A stretch of DNA of 64,000 nt from Nitrospirillum sp034653355 (GTDB lineage Bacteria > Pseudomonadota > Alphaproteobacteria > Azospirillales > Azospirillaceae): assembly GCF_034653355.1 (NCBI RefSeq), contig NZ_JAYEER010000004.1, positions 1,178,001-1,242,000 of the forward strand, written 5' to 3'. The notes beneath the pieces were generated by a model. The model was not told the origin of the DNA, made no database searches, and saw nothing but the letters and a program-made list of their open reading frames with translations. Positions 8,946 through 17,193 of this stretch are shown here, one piece after another. A program made the translations under genes and the position numbers. The stretch's first letter is position 1, and each line of letters starts with the position of its first letter.

Positions 8946-8974
8946 TTGACACCCGACCGTCACCGACATAAAAA
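8946..8974 (+). promoter_or_regulatory. Sigma-70 promoter of rplM-rpsI
   Basis: TTGACA (8946-8951), 17 bases, then TAAAAA (8969-8974). About 80 bases of leader follow, including GGGCCC-ATTT-GGGCCC near 9014-9029, which can form a short hairpin just before rplM and may take part in ribosomal-protein feedback; that last point is inference. Confidence 0.65.
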
Positions 8975-9055
8975 CCGCCCACTTCGGTGCCGGTCCCAGG
9001 AGCGGTGCCCCTGGGGCCCATTTGGGCCCGGACCTCATTTTGAGTGAGTGCGCGG

Positions 9056-9517
9056 ATGAAAACCTTGTCTCTCAAGCCGTCTGAGATCGAGAAGAAGTGG
9101 CTTCTCATCGACGCCGACGGCCTCGTGCTGGGCCGCCTGGCCAGCATCATCTCCATGCGCCTGCGCGGCAAGCACAAGCCGACCTACACCCCCCACATGG
9201 ATTGCGGTGACAATGTCATCGTCATCAATGCGGAGAAGGTGAAGTTGACCGGCAACAAGCGCAGCGACGAAATCTTCTACTGGCACACCGGTTACGCCGG
9301 CGGCATCAAGCAGCGCAGCCTGGGCCAGATCCTGGACGGCAAGTACCCGGAGCGGGTCATCGAGAAGGCCGTCGAGCGCATGATCACCCGTGGTCCGCTG
9401 GGCCGTCGCCAGATGGGTAATCTGCGCGTTTACAAGGGTCCGACGCATCCCCACGAAGCGCAGAACCCCGAGGTGCTGGACGTCGGCGCCCTGAATCCCA
9501 AGAACAAGGGGGCCTAA
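9056..9517 (+). CDS. rplM: Large ribosomal subunit protein uL13
   Basis: Ribosomal protein L13, 153 residues, an early 50S assembly protein. MKTLSLKPSEIEKKWLLIDA is the normal alphaproteobacterial N-terminus and sets the start at this ATG, not at the GTG 12 bases upstream. ADGLVLGRLAS, NAEKVKLTGNK, YWHTGYAGGIKQ and RMITRGPLGRRQMGNLRVY are all conserved. rpsI follows after 3 bases, forming the universal L13-S9 operon. Confidence 0.98.
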   Translation: MKTLSLKPSEIEKKWLLIDADGLVLGRLASIISMRLRGKHKPTYTPHMDCGDNVIVINAEKVKLTGNKRSDEIFYWHTGYAGGIKQRSLGQILDGKYPERVIEKAVERMITRGPLGRRQMGNLRVYKGPTHPHEAQNPEVLDVGALNPKNKGA

Positions 9518-9520
9518 TCC

Positions 9521-10003
9521 ATGGCTCAGACCATCAACAGCCTGGCCGACCTGAAGCAGGGCGCCGCCGTCGTGACGACCGAGGCCGCCGAGCCGGCCCA
9601 GCCGAAGATCGACGCCCAGGGCCGTTCCTACGCCACCGGCAAGCGCAAGGACGCGGTCGCCCGCGTCTGGATTAAGCCGGGCAAGGGCCAGGTCACGGTC
9701 AACGGCCGTGACATCACCGTCTACTTCGCCCGCCCCGTGCTGCGCATGATGATCAACCAGCCGTTCCAGATCGTCGGCCGTGTTGAGCAGTACGACGTGG
9801 TGTGCACCGTGTCCGGCGGCGGCCTGTCCGGCCAGGCCGGCGCCCTGCGCCACGGCATCTCCAAGGCCCTGACCTACTTCGAGCCGGCCCTGCGCCCGCC
9901 GCTGAAGGTCGCCGGCCTGCTGACCCGCGACCCGCGCGTGGTCGAGCGTAAGAAGTACGGTAAGGCCAAGGCCCGTCGTAGCTTCCAGTTCTCCAAGCGC
10001 TGA
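9521..10003 (+). CDS. rpsI: Small ribosomal subunit protein uS9
   Basis: Ribosomal protein S9, 160 residues. An N-terminal extension of about 35 residues precedes the conserved domain, as in other alphaproteobacteria. The domain has YATGKRKDAVARVWIKPG, VNGRDITVYF, TVSGGGLSGQAGALRHGISKAL and the terminal KKYGKAKARRSFQFSKR, whose final Lys-Arg contacts the P-site tRNA. A hairpin terminator follows the stop codon. Confidence 0.98.
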   Translation: MAQTINSLADLKQGAAVVTTEAAEPAQPKIDAQGRSYATGKRKDAVARVWIKPGKGQVTVNGRDITVYFARPVLRMMINQPFQIVGRVEQYDVVCTVSGGGLSGQAGALRHGISKALTYFEPALRPPLKVAGLLTRDPRVVERKKYGKAKARRSFQFSKR

Positions 10004-10030
10004 TCCCTCAGCCCTTTGGACTGCCGACGG

Positions 10031-10068
10031 AAAGGCGTCTTCCCCCGGGGAAGGCGCCTTTTCCTTTT
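10031..10068 (+). terminator. Terminator of rplM-rpsI
   Basis: AAGGCGTCTTCCCC pairs with GGGGAAGGCGCCTT with one wobble, followed by a T-rich stretch (TTTTCCTTTT). Confidence 0.8.
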
Positions 10069-10195
10069 GGCATCCCGCATATCCGTGCGAGAAGGCTCTA
10101 CAAAAACACCACCAAGTGGACCTTGCGCAGCGGATGGGCTCCGGCCCACCGTCGCAGGTCAAGGGGCCATTCCGGGCCCGAGGAAGGATCAACGG

Positions 10196-10810
10196 ATGCC
10201 GGATCAGAAGCCGCGCGGCCGCGTGCGCCACGCCTTGGGCTGGCGGCCCAGTCCCCAGGCCCGCCTGTGGCTGCGCCGTCTGTTGACGCCCTTGGCGGTG
10301 GTCGCGGCCCTGGCCTACGTGCTGGTCGACGTCTGCTTCCTGCCGCTCGTGCGGCCGTTCGCCACGCGGATGGGACGATGGTCGCCCTTCCAGGCCCTGG
10401 GTCGCTTCGTCGACCGCCTGGGACCACGCACCACCCTGGTGCTGTTCCTGGTGCCGCTGGTGGTGCTGGAACCGGCGAAGCCCCTCGGCGCCCTGCTGAT
10501 CGCCCAAGGCAAGACGCGGCTGGGCATCCTGCTGATCGTGGCGGCGGAGGTGCTGAAGCTGCTGACGGTGGAGCGCTTGTTTCAGCGTAGCCGGCACAAG
10601 CTGCTGACCATCCGCTGGTTCGCCCGGGTGCACGGCTGGATCGTGGGATGGATCGACCGGCTGAAGGCACAGCCCGCCTGGCGGGTGGTCGTGGCCTTGG
10701 CCCAAGGGATACGGGCGATCGTGGCGCCGGTGCTGTCGGCCGCCTGGCGCCAGGCCGCGCGGTCGATGGCCCTGGCGCGGGAACGCCGCCGGTATCGGCG
10801 TGGGAGCTGA
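10196..10810 (+). CDS. Hypothetical inner-membrane protein
   Basis: Unrecognised protein of 204 residues. The ATG is preceded by AGGAAGGATC, which supports this start. The sequence shows a basic N-terminus, a first hydrophobic segment at about residues 27-50 (LLTPLAVVAALAYVLVDVCFL), a second at 75-95 (TTLVLFLVPLVVLEPAKPLG) and a third at 100-115 (LGILLIVAAEVLKLL), then a long basic amphipathic C-terminal part rich in Arg and Trp. The pattern of helices joined by arginine-rich loops suggests an inner-membrane protein with a cytoplasmic tail. Similar arginine-rich proteins occur in Azospirillaceae, but I do not know a function. Confidence 0.65.
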   Translation: MPDQKPRGRVRHALGWRPSPQARLWLRRLLTPLAVVAALAYVLVDVCFLPLVRPFATRMGRWSPFQALGRFVDRLGPRTTLVLFLVPLVVLEPAKPLGALLIAQGKTRLGILLIVAAEVLKLLTVERLFQRSRHKLLTIRWFARVHGWIVGWIDRLKAQPAWRVVVALAQGIRAIVAPVLSAAWRQAARSMALARERRRYRRGS

Positions 10811-10813
10811 GTA

Positions 10814-10828
10814 TTGGAACGTTTCCAA
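10814..10828. promoter_or_regulatory. Palindrome TTGGAA-CGT-TTCCAA
   Basis: Perfect 6-bp arms around a 3-base centre, 5 bases after the membrane-protein stop codon and about 100 bases before the Crp-type gene. It could be an operator, possibly for the Crp-type regulator itself. Confidence 0.35.
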
Positions 10829-10927
10829 ACGGTGCGTATCCAAAAGGCCTAGGGCCAAGGCTCGACTATTTGGGGTCCGCCATAGGGCATAAGGTGGCCG
10901 CCGCCTGCGGGGTACTGGGTGGGCAAG

Positions 10928-11710
10928 ATGGGGTTGGGTTGGATGACTGCGGATGTGACGAGGGGGGGCGCCGTGGGTGGTGTGGCGGCCCGGGGAATCG
11001 TGAATGAGCTGGCGGCCGTGCCGGCCTTCGCCGGCCTGGCGCCGGACGTGCTGTCCGCCTTGTCGGCGGCCTGCCGCGTCCAGGATCTGGGCCCGGGCGA
11101 CGTGGCCGTGCGGCAGGGGATCACGCTCATCGACATCCATATCCTGCTGTCCGGTACCGTGATGCTGGTCGCCGGCAATGCCGAGGTTGGGCAGCGCCAG
11201 GGGCCGGAGACCACCTTCCTGCTGGCGGAGGCCCTGACCGGCGCCCCCGCCCCCGTCACCATCCGCGCGGTGGGGGAAACCCGCCTGCTGGCAATGCCCC
11301 TGGCGGCCCTGCGCGTGCGCTTGGGCGCCGGTGCCGACTTGGCCCTGTCGCTGATGGCGGGGCAGGCGGCCCGGGAGCGGGTGCTGGTGGAAACCGTGGC
11401 CGCCTTGCAGGACTTGTCGCTGCCTCAGCGCCTGGCCGCCCATCTACTGAAGGAACACAACGACCGCCGTGCCGGCGGCCGGCTGGATCTGGACATGGGC
11501 GCGGTCGCCGCCGCGCTGGCCGCCACGCCGGAGGATGTGGCCTGGACCTTCACCGACCTGCGCCGCCACGGTGTGGCGCTGGAGGGCACGACGGTCGTGC
11601 TCAAGGATTTCGAGGCTCTGCGGGCGCTCGCCACACCCGGCCCGGTGCGGCGCCGCCAGGCGGAGGAATGGCCCGTGGCCATGTGGGACGTGGACGCGCC
11701 CATCCCCTGA
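10928..11710 (+). CDS. Crp/Fnr family transcriptional regulator
   Basis: Probable Crp/Fnr-type regulator of about 260 residues. Residues 25-145 form a cyclic-nucleotide-binding-like beta barrel (VPAFAGLAPDVLSALSAACRVQDLGPGDVAVRQG and LSGTVMLVAGNAEVG). A long dimerisation helix follows (LMAGQAARERVLVETVAALQDLSLPQRLAAHLL), then a winged helix (RLDLDMGAVAAALAATPEDVAWTFTDLRRHGV). The glutamate and Arg-Ser of a cAMP pocket are not evident, nor is an N-terminal Fe-S cysteine cluster, so the signal is unknown. The start is uncertain among GTG 10919, ATG 10928 and ATG 10943. A short palindrome (10814-10828) lies upstream. Confidence 0.75.
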   Translation: MGLGWMTADVTRGGAVGGVAARGIVNELAAVPAFAGLAPDVLSALSAACRVQDLGPGDVAVRQGITLIDIHILLSGTVMLVAGNAEVGQRQGPETTFLLAEALTGAPAPVTIRAVGETRLLAMPLAALRVRLGAGADLALSLMAGQAARERVLVETVAALQDLSLPQRLAAHLLKEHNDRRAGGRLDLDMGAVAAALAATPEDVAWTFTDLRRHGVALEGTTVVLKDFEALRALATPGPVRRRQAEEWPVAMWDVDAPIP

Positions 11711-11824
11711 TGATCGGGCCGGGGGATGATTGGGCCGGCGGCCCAGCCATACGGGGCCGCCGTTAGACAAGAGGGACGGGCCCGTTTAGGATCGCCTGCC
11801 TTGATCATCCCTGGTTCCCGTCCC

Positions 11825-12283
11825 ATGCTTCCGCCGTCCCCACCGCCGCCGTTCCAGGGCCCGACCGTACTGGTCGCGCCGGGGATTCGCTTGGCCGAGA
11901 CGGAACTGCAGGAAAGCTTCCTGCGGGCCGGCGGCCCCGGTGGGCAGAACGTGAACAAGGTGGAGACGGCGGTGCAGCTGCGCTTCGACGCGGCGGCGTC
12001 GCCCAACTTGCCGCAGTGGGTCAAGGACAAGTTGAAGACCCTGGCTGGCCGCCGCTGGACCGGCGATGGCGTCATCGTCATCACCGCCCAGCGCCACCGC
12101 ACCCAGGAACGCAACCGCGAGGACGCGCGCCAGCGGCTGTTCGAGCTGATCCGCGAGGCGACGGTGCGCCAGGCCGTGCGCCGGGCCACCCGGCCCACGC
12201 TGGGCTCGCAGAAGCGGCGGCTGGAGGCCAAGGCCACCCGCAGCGGCGTGAAGCGCCTGCGCGGCTCCGTGGATATCGACTAA
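11825..12283 (+). CDS. arfB: Alternative ribosome-rescue factor ArfB (peptidyl-tRNA hydrolase)
   Basis: ArfB/YaeJ family, which rescues stalled ribosomes by hydrolysing peptidyl-tRNA. The release-factor-like catalytic loop GGPGGQNVNKVET carries the GGQ at residues 39-41. The basic C-terminal tail (KRRLEAKATRSGVKRLRG) is the part that enters the empty mRNA channel in known members. Length 152 residues is normal. The ATG is preferred over upstream in-frame starts because the family begins shortly before LAETELQESFLRAGGPGG. It is followed after 9 bases by the flavoprotein gene. Confidence 0.93.
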   Translation: MLPPSPPPPFQGPTVLVAPGIRLAETELQESFLRAGGPGGQNVNKVETAVQLRFDAAASPNLPQWVKDKLKTLAGRRWTGDGVIVITAQRHRTQERNREDARQRLFELIREATVRQAVRRATRPTLGSQKRRLEAKATRSGVKRLRGSVDID

Positions 12284-12292
12284 GAAGCCCGC

Positions 12293-13492
12293 ATGACCGG
12301 ATCCAGCAGCCCCGACGTCATCGTCATCGGCGCCGGCGCCGCCGGCCTGTTCACCGCCATCGCCGCCGGCAAGCGCGGCCGCCGGGTCGTGGTGGTCGAC
12401 CATGCGCCGGAGGCTGGACGCAAAATCCTGATCTCCGGCGGCGGGCGCTGCAACTTCACCAATGTGGACGCGCAGCCGGCGCGCTATCTCTCATCCAACC
12501 CGCACTTCTGCATCTCGGCGCTGCGCCGCTACTCGCCGCGCGACTTCCTGGATTTGGTGGAGCGCCACGGCATCGCCTGGCATGAGAAGAAGCTGGGTCA
12601 GCTGTTTTGCGACAACTCCGCCCGGGACATCCTGGACATGTTGTTGCATGAAGCGGCCGATGCGGACGTCGAGTTGCGGCTGGATTGCGCCGTGAACGAC
12701 GTTCAGTCAACCGATGGCGGCTTCGCGCTGGACACGGTCAGGGGCCAGATGATGGCACCCAAGCTGGTGGTGGCCACCGGCGGCCTGTCCATCCCCAAGA
12801 TGGGGGCCACCGACTTCGCCTACCGCCTGGCACGCCAGTTCGGCCTGAACGTCGTGACCCCGCGGCCCGGCCTGGTCCCCTTCACCTTCACGCCCCAGGA
12901 CCTGGCGCGGACCCAGGGCCTGTCCGGCGTGGCGCTGGATGCCACCGTTCAGGCGGGGAAAGCGCTGTTCCGCGAGGCGCTGCTGATCACCCATCGGGGC
13001 CTGTCAGGCCCCAGCATCCTGCAAGCGTCCAGTTACTGGCGGCCCGGCCAGCCCATCACCGTGGACCTGACGCCGGACCTGGACCTGGCCGGACACCTGA
13101 AGGCGGCCAAGCGCGCCCGGCCCAATGCCGAGCTGAAGACCATCCTGGGCGACGTGCTGCCCCGGCGCTTCGCCGAGCGGCTGTGCGGAGAGGGTGGTGC
13201 CGGTGAGGTGGAAAGCCGGCCCTTGCGCGACCTGTCGGACAAGGCCCTGGCGGCGGTGGGCGAGCAGCTGCGGCGCTGGAGCGTGGTGCCGGCGGGCACC
13301 GAGGGCTATCGCACGGCGGAGGTGACGGTGGGCGGCATCGACACCAACGACCTGTCCTCCAAGACCCTGGAAGCCAAGGCCGTGCCCGGCCTGCACTTCG
13401 TGGGCGAGGCCGTGGACGTCACCGGCTGGCTGGGCGGCTACAACTTCCAATGGGCCTGGTCCTCCGGCTGGGTCGCCGGCCAGGCTGTCTGA
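12293..13492 (+). CDS. NAD(P)/FAD-dependent oxidoreductase, HI0933/YhiN family
   Basis: Flavoprotein of 399 residues of the HI0933/YhiN family, in which the true substrate is mostly unknown. The dinucleotide-binding motif VIVIGAGAAGLFTAIAAGKRG is at residues 9-29. AGRKILISGGGRCNFTN and the C-terminal FVGEAVDVTGWLGGYNFQWAWSSG are diagnostic for the family; the last binds FAD. It probably forms one transcript with arfB (9-base gap). Downstream the base composition falls sharply where the AT-rich island begins. Confidence 0.92.
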   Translation: MTGSSSPDVIVIGAGAAGLFTAIAAGKRGRRVVVVDHAPEAGRKILISGGGRCNFTNVDAQPARYLSSNPHFCISALRRYSPRDFLDLVERHGIAWHEKKLGQLFCDNSARDILDMLLHEAADADVELRLDCAVNDVQSTDGGFALDTVRGQMMAPKLVVATGGLSIPKMGATDFAYRLARQFGLNVVTPRPGLVPFTFTPQDLARTQGLSGVALDATVQAGKALFREALLITHRGLSGPSILQASSYWRPGQPITVDLTPDLDLAGHLKAAKRARPNAELKTILGDVLPRRFAERLCGEGGAGEVESRPLRDLSDKALAAVGEQLRRWSVVPAGTEGYRTAEVTVGGIDTNDLSSKTLEAKAVPGLHFVGEAVDVTGWLGGYNFQWAWSSGWVAGQAV

Positions 13493-13546
13493 GCCAACCT
13501 AATACGGCACCCGCCAGGTGTTATCGACAAGGCCGAAACGGCGGCT

Positions 13547-13872
13547 TTAGTTAACATAGGAAATATATGAAATATCTTCCGCATCGACAACCATCGTGCA
13601 GGCACCGGTTCCCACGATGCTTACCGGCTGCTTAATATTGTAGGCCGTCGTAATGGCGGACAGCAGTGATTGACCCGATACCGTGCTTGCCTTTAGGGCA
13701 AAGCGTTGGCCTTTTAACGCGCAAGATACCGGTGACGTTATACCCGTACTCGTATATACGGTGACGACACCACCACCAGCTGTAACAAGACCGCCTATAA
13801 GGCCTGTAGCAGAGTATCGGCCATCGCGCTTGCGGAAACAGAACGCAGTGGGATTGCAAATATTATTTTCAT
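13547..13872 (-). pseudogene. Frameshifted small secreted protein, paralogue of the next gene
   Basis: Starting at ATG 13872 the frame reads MKIIFAIPLRSVSASAMAD, then meets a stop near 13798. Reading one frame over from there gives GLVTAGGGVVTVYTSTG, CALKGQRFALKASTVSGQS, then SIVGTGACTMVVDAEDISYI and YVN, which matches the intact neighbour (TLAGQS, VYGTGACTITNDVEDVAYITYVE). The total length is 326 bases, one short of a whole number of codons, so a single base has been lost near 13795-13805. The signal peptide and the mature part are both recognisable. The role of this family is unknown to me. Confidence 0.75.
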
Positions 13873-13921
13873 GATGACTGAGATGCGCGCTCTATGCGAG
13901 CTCTCGGCGACACATGTCGCT

Positions 13922-14260
13922 TTATTCTACATAAGTAATGTATGCCACATCCTCAACGTCGTTTGTTATTGTGCAAGCGCCCGTACCATAGACACTAATC
14001 TTCTGATGGGCCATATTTGCCGACAATATTGATGACATAATTGACTGACCCGCCAAAGTGCTCACGTTTATCACATAGCGTCCGCTATTCGCACATGCCG
14101 GTTGCTGTTGTCTTGTTCCTGTAGAGTTGAAAAAGAATGTTCCATTGATATTTACGGCAATCCCGGTCACATAGCCAGGATCAGAGCTGCCGGCAACAGC
14201 CGATTGCAAGATTAGCGAATACAATATACCAACCGCCGCCAATATTTTCACAAGACGCAT
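13922..14260 (-). CDS. Small secreted protein of unknown function
   Basis: A 112-residue exported protein. The ATG at 14260 is preceded by GGAGAGGG, which makes it a better start than the GTG upstream. A Sec signal peptide is clear (MRLVKILAAVGILYSLILQS, cleavage after AVAG). The mature protein of about 85 residues is rich in Ser, Thr, Gly and Val, and has two cysteines (ACANSGRY and GACTI) that could form a disulfide. The end is YGTGACTITNDVEDVAYITYVE. It resembles small exported beta-rich proteins seen scattered in proteobacteria; no function is known to me. Codon use is AT-rich, unlike flanking genes, and a frameshifted paralogue lies directly downstream. Confidence 0.75.
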   Translation of the reverse strand: MRLVKILAAVGILYSLILQSAVAGSSDPGYVTGIAVNINGTFFFNSTGTRQQQPACANSGRYVINVSTLAGQSIMSSILSANMAHQKISVYGTGACTITNDVEDVAYITYVE

Positions 14261-14392
14261 CAATTCCCTCTCCACATCCGCTCATGTTATAAGTATTTAC
14301 TATTATGTACGTACCAGCATCACCGATATAGCTTCTGTACACAAGTATAGATTCTTAAATGGCCTAATCGGCGCTTGCGAAGAAGCGCTGAA

Positions 14393-15301
14393 TCAATCCC
14401 CACCGGCTTCCGCCTGAGCTTCCATCGGCACCGGCTCCAGCATCGGCGCGGGGGTGCCATGGCGGCGGAAGGGAAAGGCCAACTGGCCCAGGAAGGTCAG
14501 GGGCACGGCGTCGGCGGTGCCGATGTCCACCGGCGGGCGGCGGTCCAGCGGCAGGTAGCGGGTGCGGAAGATCACGTCCCACAGCAGCAGGTTTTCGCCG
14601 TAGTTGGTATTGCCCTCGGCCGGGATGCGGCTGTGATGCCAGCGGTGCAGGTCCGGCGTGTTGAACAGCCAGTTCAGGCCGCGGCAGTCCATGTCCACGT
14701 TGCAGTGGGTCAGGAAGCCGATATAGGTGGTGATGACCAGCACCCAGACGATGACCTCCTTGGGGGCGCCCACCACCATGCCCAGGGCCAAGGCGAACAG
14801 GCTGCTGAGCAGGCTGTCGACAAAGTGGAAGCGGCCGGTGTTGACCACCCACAGGCGGGTGACGCTGTGGTGCACGGCGTGATAGGGCCACAGCCACGGC
14901 ACCTCATGGCACAGGCGGTGCGCCCAATAGAGCCCGAACTCCGCCACCACCAGGCCCAGCACCACCTGGGCCGCCAGCGGCCAATGGGCGGGCCAGATGC
15001 CGCCAGCCGCCGCGGGCGCCACCTCGCTGGCGCCCAGCACGGCGGCGAGGCCGGCCAGGAACTGGCCGATGCCCTTGTTCAGCGCGGTATGGCTGATGTC
15101 CTGGCGCGCTTGGCCGTCACTCTTGGCCCACGCCGCCTCATAGGGCATCACGCGCTCCAGCAGCAGCAGGGCGCCGGCCATGCCGAAATAGGTGATGTTG
15201 TAGGCCAGGATGGGATGGCCCAGCGCGTTCCCGTAGGCATATCCGGCAATGCACAGGGCCAGCAGCCCCGGCCACGCGATCCAAGAGAACACCCGGCGCA
15301 T
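14393..15301 (-). CDS. Sterol desaturase / fatty-acid hydroxylase family protein
   Basis: Integral membrane di-iron enzyme of the fatty-acid hydroxylase superfamily, 302 residues. Four or more hydrophobic segments are present. The histidine clusters are complete: HRLCH, HAVHHS and HRWHHS, with THCN between them, which together bind two irons. These enzymes hydroxylate or desaturate lipids such as carotenoids, sterols, hopanoids or fatty acids; the substrate here is not deducible. The C-terminus is a short proline-rich tail. The gene stands alone on the minus strand next to the AT-rich island. Confidence 0.9.
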   Translation of the reverse strand: MRRVFSWIAWPGLLALCIAGYAYGNALGHPILAYNITYFGMAGALLLLERVMPYEAAWAKSDGQARQDISHTALNKGIGQFLAGLAAVLGASEVAPAAAGGIWPAHWPLAAQVVLGLVVAEFGLYWAHRLCHEVPWLWPYHAVHHSVTRLWVVNTGRFHFVDSLLSSLFALALGMVVGAPKEVIVWVLVITTYIGFLTHCNVDMDCRGLNWLFNTPDLHRWHHSRIPAEGNTNYGENLLLWDVIFRTRYLPLDRRPPVDIGTADAVPLTFLGQLAFPFRRHGTPAPMLEPVPMEAQAEAGGD

Positions 15302-15484
15302 TCGTCACCCATCGCAAGGCGCCCCGCTCTCAGGCAGGGCGCAAACAGCGGCGGGACCTGGCGAAAACCAGCCTCTGGCATGATCCAGATTACGACCGAT
15401 CCCCCATGCGACCAGGCCCACCCCGCTATGGTTTTGCGCCCAGAGCGGCCTCCGGCGCAAGGGTCTGCGTCACAGTGAAATCAG

Positions 15485-16507
15485 CTAAACCGCTGATGTT
15501 TCGGGCGCCAAATAAATCCAGGTCAGCTCATGCTTGTTGTGTGACAGATGCAGCAGGCGCGAACCGGGGATGGCGGCGAAGGCGCGCGCGCTGACGTGGT
15601 CCGTCTCGCCCTGGAACTTCAGGGTGCAGATGAAGTTACGGGCATGGCCACCGTCCTTCCATTGGCGGACCAGCCGCAGCAATCGTTCCGGATAGCAAAT
15701 GACGTCGCTGCATAGCCAGTCTATCGGGCGTTCACGCGGCCCGATGGCCGCTGGATCCAGCCCGAAGGCGCTCTCCCGCCGCACCGTGACCCGCGGCAGG
15801 CTGGCGATGCGCGGGTCCAGCGGCGCCTTGTCGATGGCCGTGACGTCCGCGCCCAGCGACTGCAGCACCCAGGTCCAGCCGCCGGGGCAGGCGCCCAGGT
15901 CCAGGCAGCGGTCGCCCGGGCCCGGCATGCGGCCGGCCAAGGTCAGGGACTCCCACAGCTTGAGGTAGGCGCGGTTGGGCGGCGTCGCCTTGTCCTCCAC
16001 GAACGCCACCTCGCCATTGGCGAAGGCGCTGGTGCACGCTGGGCTGGCCAGGATGGTGCTCTCGTCCAGCAGGGTCCAGGCGCCCAGGGGGGCGGTGGGG
16101 GCGGGGGCGGGGAAGACCAGCGGCTTGGCCGAGACGTGCGGCAATTGCTCCTGGATCAGCTTGGCCCGGCGGTGGTGGCCATGCTCATAGACCGCCCAGT
16201 TGCGCTGGATGGCGCGCAGGGCCCGGGCGCCATCCTTGATGGAGGCTATGGCGATGCGGCGGGGCTGTAGCCAGGTGTTGATGGACCAGGCGGCCGGCCG
16301 GGGCGGCGCCTGGGTGATCACCAGGCGGCCATGCACCGTGGCCGTCGAATCGTCCAGTTCCTCCAGCAGGGGCTCCAGGAAGCCGTCGGCGGCCAGGTAG
16401 GCGGCGCCGCCGGGGGACGCATCCACGGGCAACTCGGCGGCGTCGAAAGACTGCGCCCCGGGAGCTGCGCTCGCCGGGGCGTTGGTTCCATCCGGATGAC
16501 CGGTCAT
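15485..16507 (-). CDS. RlmM-like 23S rRNA 2'-O-ribose methyltransferase
   Basis: SAM-dependent methyltransferase with an FtsJ-like fold, 340 residues. The SAM site is CLDLGACPGGWTWVLQSLGADVTAIDK at about residues 200-226. The catalytic Asp and Lys of the K-D-K-E set are visible in WLCSDV and CTLKFQGE, and the family tail RLLHLSHNKHELTWIYL is present. These motifs match RlmM, which methylates C2498 of 23S rRNA. The N-terminal part is more divergent than in E. coli, so the exact target base is inference. An acidic start region of 40 residues is probably disordered. Confidence 0.85.
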   Translation of the reverse strand: MTGHPDGTNAPASAAPGAQSFDAAELPVDASPGGAAYLAADGFLEPLLEELDDSTATVHGRLVITQAPPRPAAWSINTWLQPRRIAIASIKDGARALRAIQRNWAVYEHGHHRRAKLIQEQLPHVSAKPLVFPAPAPTAPLGAWTLLDESTILASPACTSAFANGEVAFVEDKATPPNRAYLKLWESLTLAGRMPGPGDRCLDLGACPGGWTWVLQSLGADVTAIDKAPLDPRIASLPRVTVRRESAFGLDPAAIGPRERPIDWLCSDVICYPERLLRLVRQWKDGGHARNFICTLKFQGETDHVSARAFAAIPGSRLLHLSHNKHELTWIYLAPETSAV

Positions 16508-16545
16508 GTCGGTACTTCTGAAAGGTCGGAAGCGATGCCCAGCGT

Positions 16546-17193
16546 TTAGGTCAGAATGTCGGCCGACGCAATAACCGCCTGGGTGCGGTTGCGCACGCCC
16601 AACGAGCGCATGACGGCGGTCACGTGGATCTTCACGGTGCCTTCCGACAGGCCCAGTTCATAGGCGATCTGCTTGTTGGACTTGCCCTCGCGCAGGCAGC
16701 GCAGCACGTCGCGCTGGCGCTGGGTCAGGGTGGGGGTGTTGCCGCCGCCGCCGCCGCCGGAAACGGCGCCACCACCGCTGGCCGCGGCCGCGCCTTCACC
16801 GTGGATGGCCGCCGGGGGCACGTAGATGCCGCCGGAGAACACCAGGTTCAGGGCGCTCAGCATGATCTTCACGCTGGATGACTTCGGGATGTAGCCCGAG
16901 GCGCCGGCGTCCAGGGCCGCGCGCACGTCGGCCTGGCTTTCGGAGGCGGAGACGATGACCACGGGCGTCCCGGCCTGGATTTCGCAGATTTCCTGGATGC
17001 CGGAGAAGCCCGGCCAGTTGGGCATTTGCAGATCCAGAAGGATCAGGTCGAACTCCTGCTCGCCCTGCGCGAATTCCAGCGCCTCGTTAAACGTGCCGGC
17101 CTCGGTGAAGGTGGCATCGGCGCTGAGCTGGGTCAGCAGCCGGCAGAGGCCCTCGCGGAACAGCAGGTGGTCGTCACCGATCAGGATGTTCAT
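16546..17193 (-). CDS. LuxR/NarL family response regulator
   Basis: Two-domain response regulator of 215 residues. The receiver has acidic residues Asp7-Asp8, phosphoacceptor Asp54 (LLDLQMP) and Lys104 (YIPKSSS). A glycine-serine-rich linker (SGGGAVSGGGGGG) joins it to a NarL-type helix-turn-helix (LTQRQRDVLRCLREGKSNKQIAYELGLSEGTVKIHVTAVM). No sensor kinase is adjacent, so it is an orphan here. A tandem 13-bp repeat lies about 145 bases upstream and could be involved in its control. Confidence 0.92.
   Translation of the reverse strand: MNILIGDDHLLFREGLCRLLTQLSADATFTEAGTFNEALEFAQGEQEFDLILLDLQMPNWPGFSGIQEICEIQAGTPVVIVSASESQADVRAALDAGASGYIPKSSSVKIMLSALNLVFSGGIYVPPAAIHGEGAAAASGGGAVSGGGGGGNTPTLTQRQRDVLRCLREGKSNKQIAYELGLSEGTVKIHVTAVMRSLGVRNRTQAVIASADILT

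Larger units (their letters stand above)
13500..14390. other. AT-rich island with two small secreted-protein genes
   Basis: This stretch has clearly lower G+C than both flanks, with frequent TAT, ATA and AAT triplets, whereas neighbouring genes have codons ending almost always in G or C. Both genes inside encode related small exported proteins on the minus strand. The composition suggests recent horizontal acquisition; no integrase or flanking repeats were found. Confidence 0.7.

Noticed and set aside
9035..11443. 802-codon minus-strand open frame across rplM-rpsI and neighbours
   Set aside because: Shadow frame opposite ribosomal protein genes, with no domain and no ribosome-binding site.
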